Assembly (NCBI RefSeq): GCF_902702935.1
Contig: NZ_LR738855.1
Location: forward strand, 310,001-374,000
From: Corynebacterium rouxii
Lineage (GTDB): Bacteria; Actinomycetota; Actinomycetes; Mycobacteriales; Mycobacteriaceae
Length of the DNA stretch: 64,000 nucleotides
Reading direction: 5' to 3'
Shown here: piece by piece, positions 57,801-64,000 of the stretch
How the letters are laid out: every line of letters starts with the position of its first letter
Numbering within the stretch: the first letter of the stretch is position 1
Translations under genes and position numbers: made by a program
The notes under the pieces: model-generated
Told to the model about the DNA's origin: nothing
The model's database searches: none
Seen by the model: the letters and a program-made list of their open reading frames with translations, nothing else

Positions 57801-59501
57801 TTATTTCTTCGCTGCTAATGCTTCCTGCACATCTTTGCGTCGTACCTTGCCCAACTGGTCTTTCGGCAATTCCTCGAAGTGGTAGAAGGTGCGTGGCACT
57901 TTGTAGCGGGTGAGATTTTCGCGACAGTATGCTTTCAATCCCTCGGGATCGAGGGCAGCGCCAGCGGCAAGCGTGATGGCCGCAACCACGGACTCGGAGC
58001 CGTCGCCACGCGGAAGGCCAACGACGGTAGCGTCTGTAATGTCTGGGTGATTGCGCAAAACTTCTTCCACCTCGGCGGGATAGACGTTAAAACCGCCGGT
58101 GATGATGACTTCCTTGATGCGGGCCACGAGGCGGATAAAGCCGTCTTCCTCCATGATTCCCACGTCGCCAGTGCGATACCACTGTCCGTGGAAGCTCTTT
58201 GCCGTCGCCTCGGGATTGTTCAGGTAACCGCTGAACACCTGCGGCCCCCGCACCAGCACTTCGCCTTCTTGCCCGTCAGGCAGGGTTTCGTCCAAGTTGT
58301 CTGGGTTGGCAATGCGGATTTCGGTGTCGGGGAACGGTACGCCGACATAGCCTGGGCGGCGATCGGTGGTCATAGGGTTGCCCACAATGATGGGGGAGGT
58401 TTCGGTCAAGCCGTAGCCTTCGACGAGTAAACCGCCGGTGAGTGCTTCCCAACGGGCGACGGTTTCCACGGGCAGGCTCGACGCACCAGAAAATGAGTTG
58501 CGCACACCGGAGATAGAGATTCCGTCGCGCTCTGCGGCTTCCACAATCTTTTGATAGAGCGTGGGAACGCCAGGCACCCACGTAGGGGTGTGCTTCTTCA
58601 TGATCTTCATGATCAACGGAATTTGCGGCGCTGGGAGCAGGACCAGTTCGCCGCCTACGTAGAACGCTAGGTTGAGCACGATGGTCACGCCATAGGCGTG
58701 GAACATAGGCAGAGCAGCGAGAAGGCGTTCGTCTTGGTCGCCAATGCCTTTGACCCATGCTTTACCCTGCATGATGTTGGCAAAGAGGTTGCCGTGTGAC
58801 AGCTGCGCACCTTTGGGTGTACCGGTGGTGCCGGAGGTGTAGAGGATCAGGGCGATGGACTTTTTGGTCACCTCGGGGCAGGGGACGACGTCGTCGCCAT
58901 TGCCGCCTAGTGCGGATCCCACCAGGATTTCCCATGGGATGGTGTTGGGCGCGGATGCGGTCAGTGCGTCGCGCTTCTTCCGAATCATCGGGATAGGAAG
59001 GCGCAGTAGTGCCTGTTGTACGGCTGGCATGGCGGTCATCATGTTGACCGACACGATGGTTTCTAGTGGTGTGCTGCGGCGGAGTTTCTCCAGGGTATCG
59101 GCGGCTTTGTCCCACACGATAGCCACGCGTGCGCCATGGTCTTGGAAGGGGGCTTCCAGCTCGTGTGCGGTGTAGAGCGGATTGTGCTCGACCACGGTGG
59201 CTCCGAGCATGAGTACCGCCCAGTAGGCCACGATGTGCTGTGGGCAGTTGGGAAGAGCGATGGCCACGCGGTCGCCGCTGCGTACGCCTAGTGCCCGCAG
59301 ACCGGCGGCTGCGGTGCGTACCTGTTTGTCGAGGTCACCGTAGGAGGTTTGGCGGCCAAAGAAGTAGGTGGCCGGTTTGTCCTTATTTAGGGCGAGGTTG
59401 TTCGAGTAGACGTCGAGAAGCGTCGTGTCGCCATAATCTAGGCTATGCGGCGTCCAATCGGGGTAATAGTGAAGCCACTTTTTTGTCTCGTATGCCGACA
59501 T
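57801..59501 (-). CDS. fadD: Long-chain acyl-CoA/fatty-acid ligase, FadD (2)
   Basis: 566 residues from MSAYETKKWLHYYPDWTPHS (ATG at 59501). Motifs are ILYTSGTTGTPKGAQLSHGN, EGYGLTETSPIIVGNPMTTD, RTGDVGIMEEDGFIRLVARI and LPKDQLGKVRRKDV. It differs from the twin in many places, so the duplication is not recent. It is divergent from mshA by 83 bases. Confidence 0.92.
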   Translation of the reverse strand: MSAYETKKWLHYYPDWTPHSLDYGDTTLLDVYSNNLALNKDKPATYFFGRQTSYGDLDKQVRTAAAGLRALGVRSGDRVAIALPNCPQHIVAYWAVLMLGATVVEHNPLYTAHELEAPFQDHGARVAIVWDKAADTLEKLRRSTPLETIVSVNMMTAMPAVQQALLRLPIPMIRKKRDALTASAPNTIPWEILVGSALGGNGDDVVPCPEVTKKSIALILYTSGTTGTPKGAQLSHGNLFANIMQGKAWVKGIGDQDERLLAALPMFHAYGVTIVLNLAFYVGGELVLLPAPQIPLIMKIMKKHTPTWVPGVPTLYQKIVEAAERDGISISGVRNSFSGASSLPVETVARWEALTGGLLVEGYGLTETSPIIVGNPMTTDRRPGYVGVPFPDTEIRIANPDNLDETLPDGQEGEVLVRGPQVFSGYLNNPEATAKSFHGQWYRTGDVGIMEEDGFIRLVARIKEVIITGGFNVYPAEVEEVLRNHPDITDATVVGLPRGDGSESVVAAITLAAGAALDPEGLKAYCRENLTRYKVPRTFYHFEELPKDQLGKVRRKDVQEALAAKK

Positions 59502-59584
59502 GAGTTCCCTTCGTTCCTTGCAAATAAACGTAAATACGAGCATATACTCATGTTTCGCTTGGTTTGGTAATAACGGCGCCTAGA

Positions 59585-60868
59585 ATGATGACTATGCGCA
59601 TTGCCATGATCTCTATGCACACTTCGCCCCTCCAGCAACCAGGCAGCGGAGACGCAGGTGGAATGAACGTCTACATCATTTCCATCGCCCGCGAACTCGC
59701 ACGTCGCGGCGTGGACGTTGACATTTACACCCGTGCCACTCGCCCCAGCCAAGGCGACATTGTAGAGGTGGAGTCGGGGCTGCGCGTGATCAACATTGTG
59801 GCCGGCCCCTACGAGGGCCTAAGCAAAGAAGAACTGCCCACCCAGCTCGCAGCCTTTGCGGGTGGCGTGGTGCAATTCGCCAAGTGTCACCACATGCGTT
59901 ACGACGTCATCCATTCCCACTACTGGCTTTCCGGCCAAGTCGGCTGGCTGCTGCGCGACCTGTGGAATATCCCGCTGGTGCACACCGCGCACACCCTTGC
60001 GGCGGTAAAAAATGCGCACCGCAGCGCAGGGGATACTGAGGAGTCAGAAGCCAGGCGTATTTGTGAGCAACAGCTTGTAGATAACGCCGACATCCTCGTG
60101 GTGAACACCCCCGAGGAAACCAACGACCTCGTGCGCCACTATGACGCCAACCCTGATTCGGTGGCTGTGATCGCGCCGGGTGCCAATGTGGAGCTATTTA
60201 CTCCTGGTACGCAGCGCAATACGGAGCAGTCTCGGCGGTTCTTGGGTATTCCGCTGCATACCAAAGTGGTGGCTTTTGTGGGAAGGTTGCAAAAGTTTAA
60301 AGGACCTGAGGTGTTGTTACGTGCGGTGGCGGAGATGTTGGAGCGCGATCCGGATCGCGATATGCGTGTGATTATGTGCGGTGGGCCGTCAGGTGCCGCT
60401 GCCACGGTGGAGTACTACATTGAGTTGACACGCAGTTTGGGTATTGCGCATCGGGTGCGGTTTTTGGATCCGCGTCCGCCGGAGGAGCTGGTGAGTGTGT
60501 ACCAGGCGGCTGATGTGGTGGCGGTGCCATCCTATAACGAGTCGTTTGGTCTGGTTGCGATGGAGGCGCAGGCTAGTGGTACTCCGGTGGTGGCTGCTCG
60601 TGTTGGCGGCTTGCCTATTGCGGTGGTCGATGGGGAGACGGGCGTGCTTGTCGACGGCCACAATCCAATAACGTGGGCGGACGCGTTGGAGCAATTGCTT
60701 GACGACGACCCCACGCGTCAGCAGATGGGTGTGGCTGCGGTGGAACATGCGGCGAACTTTACGTGGGCTGCGGCTGCGGAGAAGCTGGAGTCGGTGTATG
60801 GGGATGCGGCGATGTTGGATGTTGCGCAGTGTCATGACCGCTACGCCACAGGTTCCGATCGGGCATAA
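59585..60868 (+). CDS. mshA: D-inositol-3-phosphate N-acetylglucosaminyltransferase
   Basis: About 427 residues; starts at 59585 or 59594 fit [20 protein letters not shown] best. [20 protein letters not shown] is the GT4 donor loop and [20 protein letters not shown] with [20 protein letters not shown] the nucleotide-sugar binding part. It couples UDP-GlcNAc to inositol-3-phosphate in the first step of mycothiol synthesis. The neighbours gpmA and senX3-regX3 match C. glutamicum (cg0481-cg0484). Confidence 0.93.
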   Translation: MMTMRIAMISMHTSPLQQPGSGDAGGMNVYIISIARELARRGVDVDIYTRATRPSQGDIVEVESGLRVINIVAGPYEGLSKEELPTQLAAFAGGVVQFAKCHHMRYDVIHSHYWLSGQVGWLLRDLWNIPLVHTAHTLAAVKNAHRSAGDTEESEARRICEQQLVDNADILVVNTPEETNDLVRHYDANPDSVAVIAPGANVELFTPGTQRNTEQSRRFLGIPLHTKVVAFVGRLQKFKGPEVLLRAVAEMLERDPDRDMRVIMCGGPSGAAATVEYYIELTRSLGIAHRVRFLDPRPPEELVSVYQAADVVAVPSYNESFGLVAMEAQASGTPVVAARVGGLPIAVVDGETGVLVDGHNPITWADALEQLLDDDPTRQQMGVAAVEHAANFTWAAAAEKLESVYGDAAMLDVAQCHDRYATGSDRA

Positions 60869-60926
60869 GTGTAAATAATCCCACATTTTTCTCGCGCTGC
60901 TTCGATTCGTGGCAAACTTGGCAAGT

Positions 60927-61673
60927 ATGACTACTGGAAAACTGATTCTTCTTCGTCACGGACAAAGCGAATGGAACGCTTCCAACCAGTTCACCGGCTG
61001 GGTGGACGTCAACCTCACCGAAAAGGGCGAGGCAGAGGCTAAGCGCGGCGGCGAGCTGCTCAAGGCTCAGGGTGTCCTGCCAAGCGTGGTGTACACCTCT
61101 TTGCTGCGCCGTGCTATCCGCACCGCCAACATTGCTCTGAACGCCGCTGATCGCCACTGGATCCCAGTTGTTCGCGATTGGCGCCTCAACGAGCGCCACT
61201 ACGGTGCACTGCAGGGCCTGAACAAGGCTGAGACCAAGGAAAAGTACGGCGACGACCAGTTCATGGCATGGCGTCGTTCTTATGGCACCCCACCACCAGA
61301 GCTTGAGGATTCCAGCGAGTTCTCCCAGGCAAACGATCCTCGTTACGCCAACCTTGACGTGGTTCCTCGCACAGAGTGTTTGAAGGACGTTGTTGAGCGT
61401 TTCGTTCCTTACTTCAAGGAAGAGATCCTGCCGCGTGTGAAGAACGGCGAGACTGTTTTGATCGCTGCGCACGGTAACTCCCTGCGCGCATTGGTCAAGC
61501 ACCTTGACAACATCTCTGATGAAGACATCGCTGAGCTCAACATTCCAACCGGTATTCCGCTGGTCTACGAGCTCGACGAGGCTGGCACGGTGCTCAACCC
61601 AGGTGGCACCTATCTTGACCCAGAGGCTGCTGCTGCCGGTGCTGCCGCAGTTGCTGCTCAGGGCGCTAAGTAG
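60927..61673 (+). CDS. gpmA: 2,3-bisphosphoglycerate-dependent phosphoglycerate mutase
   Basis: 248 residues from [20 protein letters not shown] (ATG at 60927; usual length 247-250). The phospho-His is in [10 protein letters not shown]. Others are [38 protein letters not shown] and the second His in [17 protein letters not shown]. It interconverts 3- and 2-phosphoglycerate in glycolysis. It lies 11 bases before senX3, as in mycobacteria and other corynebacteria, where gpm precedes this two-component system. Confidence 0.95.
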   Translation: MTTGKLILLRHGQSEWNASNQFTGWVDVNLTEKGEAEAKRGGELLKAQGVLPSVVYTSLLRRAIRTANIALNAADRHWIPVVRDWRLNERHYGALQGLNKAETKEKYGDDQFMAWRRSYGTPPPELEDSSEFSQANDPRYANLDVVPRTECLKDVVERFVPYFKEEILPRVKNGETVLIAAHGNSLRALVKHLDNISDEDIAELNIPTGIPLVYELDEAGTVLNPGGTYLDPEAAAAGAAAVAAQGAK

Positions 61674-61684
61674 TAGCGAGGCAC

Positions 61685-62839
61685 GTGTACGTCGTTATCG
61701 CATTTGTGTTGGGCGTGGTCCTTTCGGGCCTCGCCCTACCTGCGTTGAAATGGGTGCGCGGCCGTAGTTATCGCACGGCGAAAAAGGGGGACAATAAGGT
61801 CACCACTGTGAGCCAGATGCTGCATTTGACGGTGCAGGGCTCGCCTACGGGCATGGCAGTGATCGACGCAACGGGGGCAGTTTTATTGTCTAATGTGCGT
61901 TCCCATGAGATGGGAATTGTGCATGAGCGCACGCTTAATCCGGATATTTGGGAGCTTGCGCAAGAGGCATATAAAGATCAAGAGACTCATGCGATTGAGC
62001 TGGTGATCGACGAGCGGCGTAATCGCATCACCTCGGTGCGTGCGGTGGTCAAACCGCTCACGCTTGTCGACGACCGCTATGTGGTCATTTACAGCACGGA
62101 TGAGTCGGAAAACCAGCGCATGGAAGCGGCACGCCGTGACTTTGTAGCTAACGTGTCCCATGAGCTGAAAACCCCTGTGGGTGGCATGGCGTTGTTGGCG
62201 GAGGCTATCACTGAGGCCTCTGATGATCAAGAGCAGGTGGAATACTTTGGTAACCGCCTGTACAAAGAAGCTCATCGCCTCGCCGATATGATTAACGAGC
62301 TCATCTCATTGTCTAAGCTCCAAGGTGCTGAGGCATTGCCAGATCTGGAGCCGGTGAGTGTGGATCGCGTGATCGACGAGGCACTGGCACGTAATGTGTT
62401 GGCTGCCGATACCGCGGGCATTGAGCTCAACCGTGGCAAGCCATGCAATGCGATGGTGATGGGGGATATGACGCTGCTGGTCACGGCGGTGTCTAACTTG
62501 ATTAGCAACGCTATTAATTATTCGCCACAGGGAATGCCCATTTCGGTGGCGACGAAAATTTCGCGGGATGGCCGTGTTCTTATTCGAGTAATCGATAACG
62601 GCATTGGTATCTCTGTGGAGAATCAAAATCGAGTGTTTGAGCGCTTCTTCCGCGTAGATAAAGCACGGTCGCGTTCTACAGGCGGCACTGGGTTGGGGCT
62701 TGCGATCGTCAAACATGTGGCAGCCAATCACGGCGGTGATGTCACGTTGTGGTCGCGTCCTGGGACCGGTTCGACGTTTACGATCGAGCTTCCGATCTAT
62801 CATGAAACTGACACGGGTCGCCGAAAGGATAAGAACTGA
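61685..62839 (+). CDS. senX3: Sensor histidine kinase SenX3-like
   Basis: 384 residues from the GTG at 61685. One N-terminal TM (YVVIAFVLGVVLSGLALPAL), a PAS-type part (LTVQGSPTGMAVIDATGAVL), then HisKA with the phospho-His in RRDFVANVSHELKTPVGGMA. The HATPase shows AVSNLISNAINYSPQ, RVIDNGIGISVENQNRVFER and the GTGLGLAIVKHV loop. It responds to phosphate and stress in relatives. The stop overlaps the regX3 start by 1 base, so the two are translated together. Confidence 0.93.
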   Translation: MYVVIAFVLGVVLSGLALPALKWVRGRSYRTAKKGDNKVTTVSQMLHLTVQGSPTGMAVIDATGAVLLSNVRSHEMGIVHERTLNPDIWELAQEAYKDQETHAIELVIDERRNRITSVRAVVKPLTLVDDRYVVIYSTDESENQRMEAARRDFVANVSHELKTPVGGMALLAEAITEASDDQEQVEYFGNRLYKEAHRLADMINELISLSKLQGAEALPDLEPVSVDRVIDEALARNVLAADTAGIELNRGKPCNAMVMGDMTLLVTAVSNLISNAINYSPQGMPISVATKISRDGRVLIRVIDNGIGISVENQNRVFERFFRVDKARSRSTGGTGLGLAIVKHVAANHGGDVTLWSRPGTGSTFTIELPIYHETDTGRRKDKN

Positions 62840-63519
62840 TGACCTCTATCTTGTTGGTTGAAGACGAAGAATCGCTAGCCGATCCCCTCGCGTTCTTGTT
62901 GCGCAAGGAAGGCTTTGACGTAGTAATCGCCGGTGATGGCCCCAGCGCCTTGGTGGAGTTTGAACGCAACGCCATTGATATTGTGCTGCTCGACCTCATG
63001 CTTCCTGGCATGCCGGGTACGGATGTGTGCAAGCGCCTGCGGGCAGTTTCCTCCGTGCCAGTGATCATGGTGACGGCACGGGATTCGGAGATCGACAAAG
63101 TTGTTGGCCTAGAACTCGGTGCCGACGACTACGTGACTAAACCGTATTCTTCCCGCGAACTGATCGCCCGAATCCGTGCCGTGCTGCGTCGTGGCGGGGA
63201 AACGGTAGAAGAATCGGATGAGATTCTTGGCAGTGGCCGAATCCATATGGACGTGGAACGCCACACCGTCACCGTCGACGGTGAGGAGATCTCCATGCCG
63301 CTAAAAGAATTCGACCTGTTGGAATACCTCATGCGCAACTCGGGGCGCGTGCTCACCCGCGGCCAGCTCATCGACCGTGTCTGGGGTGCCGACTACGTAG
63401 GCGACACCAAAACCTTGGATGTGCACATTAAACGCCTACGATCCAAGATCGAACCAGAGCCCTCAGCGCCACACCACGTCATTACTGTGCGCGGTCTGGG
63501 CTACAAGTACGAAGACTAG
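62839..63519 (+). CDS. regX3: Response regulator RegX3-like
   Basis: 226 residues. The receiver domain has the Asp in [20 protein letters not shown] and the Lys in [15 protein letters not shown]. The OmpR-type winged helix is [20 protein letters not shown] and [20 protein letters not shown]. It is the partner of SenX3 and controls phosphate-type genes in mycobacteria. The 3' end overlaps the next minus-strand gene by 38 bases. Confidence 0.94.
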   Translation: MTSILLVEDEESLADPLAFLLRKEGFDVVIAGDGPSALVEFERNAIDIVLLDLMLPGMPGTDVCKRLRAVSSVPVIMVTARDSEIDKVVGLELGADDYVTKPYSSRELIARIRAVLRRGGETVEESDEILGSGRIHMDVERHTVTVDGEEISMPLKEFDLLEYLMRNSGRVLTRGQLIDRVWGADYVGDTKTLDVHIKRLRSKIEPEPSAPHHVITVRGLGYKYED

Positions 63520-64000
63520 CTGGATGCGGCGCTAGCGGGATGCCCGCTTTTTGGCGCGCCGCGCAGTGTTGTGCGAGAACTTCGTAGGAGGCATCTCCCA
63601 TTAGTGCCCGCAGCTCCACCTCATGGGTGATCCACATGGGCTTATCAGACGTGTGGCAGTGGGGGTCGGTGGTGCAATACCAATCAAAGTCCTCGCCACC
63701 ATTACCCCAACCGCGGCGATCATATTCGGTGATGGTGGTGCGCAGGATCTCTACGCCATCGGCGCGTTCCTCGTAGGCTTCTAGGCGACGAAGCGGCAGT
63801 TGCCAACACACCTCAGGTTTGACCACGGTGAGATCCTCGCCTGCGTCAAGAGCCCATTGGTGGATCGCGCACCCTGGGTTTTTGCGGTTGGCAAAGATGC
63901 AGGCGCCGTCGACAAGCGTGGTCTTCAGCGCCGGTTCGGGGTTTCCCTCCTCGTCATCGAGTTCGTCCCACACCAACCACGGCTCAATCTGCGTGGGATC
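63482..64000 (-). CDS. Conserved cysteine-rich hypothetical protein (5' end beyond the window)
   Basis: At least 172 residues, open to the right edge (reading [20 protein letters not shown] at the start). The Cys pattern is [20 protein letters not shown], then [20 protein letters not shown] and [11 protein letters not shown] conserved actinobacterial family with four or more Cys that probably binds zinc or a cluster. No function is known to me. The 3' end overlaps regX3, tail to tail. Confidence 0.8.
   Translation of the reverse strand, partial: DPTQIEPWLVWDELDDEEGNPEPALKTTLVDGACIFANRKNPGCAIHQWALDAGEDLTVVKPEVCWQLPLRRLEAYEERADGVEILRTTITEYDRRGWGNGGEDFDWYCTTDPHCHTSDKPMWITHEVELRALMGDASYEVLAQHCAARQKAGIPLAPHPASLRTCSPDRAQ

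Overview
The window looks like a Corynebacterium chromosome, most likely of the C. diphtheriae group. The clues are a mycolyltransferase of the antigen-85/Cmt type, a fused RmlCD enzyme, the RamB regulator beside lpd and sdhCAB, the mycothiol gene mshA beside gpmA and senX3-regX3, and cyaB-holB-tRNA-Thr in the usual corynebacterial order. The assignment rests on gene content and remembered synteny; no search was run.

Layout. 1-557: a PAP2 phosphatase cut by the left edge. 602-7766: a type I restriction-modification locus (hsdM, rhuM, hsdS in two pieces, hsdR, all minus strand) between two ~120 bp direct repeats. hsdS carries a (GA)8 tract exactly where its frame breaks, and a 12-bp tandem repeat in its spacer, so its specificity is probably variable. 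7845-16740: an F420/NADP-type oxidoreductase, an OPT transporter, a sialidase divergent from a DUF4862 gene, the adenylate cyclase cyaB, holB and tRNA-Thr(CGT). 16741-28350: a decayed accessory island next to the tRNA, with a broken integrase, a second broken rhuM, broken ImmA-like and HipA-like genes, IS30, IS110 and IS3 remnants, and some intact genes (a Fic protein and a secreted trypsin-like protease).

28351-38663: a frameshifted acyl-CoA ligase, a secreted SGNH hydrolase, the dTDP-rhamnose genes rmlA, rmlCD and rmlB, M1 and S9 peptidases, and a mytC-like mycolyltransferase. 38914-46092: a 33-residue peptide gene, lpd, a small cysteine-rich ORF, ramB and sdhCAB, with a DtxR-like box upstream of sdhC. 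46169-49509: small membrane proteins, a DUF445 protein, a DeoC-like protein and an LmeA-like protein. 49515-52866: a pyruvate formate-lyase system in which the glycyl-radical domain is a separate small gene. 53218-64000: a methyltransferase, a DUF2505 protein, murB, a PH-domain protein, two tandem fadD genes, mshA, gpmA, senX3-regX3 and an edge-cut cysteine-rich protein.

The core genes cover envelope assembly (rhamnose for arabinogalactan, mycolates, peptidoglycan), central carbon metabolism (Lpd, Sdh, Gpm, Pfl) and redox buffering (mycothiol). The accessory genes are mostly defence or toxin-like and mobile. The points most worth following up are the phase-variable hsdS with an embedded rhuM, the split pyruvate formate-lyase, and the 33-residue peptide beside the mycolyltransferase.
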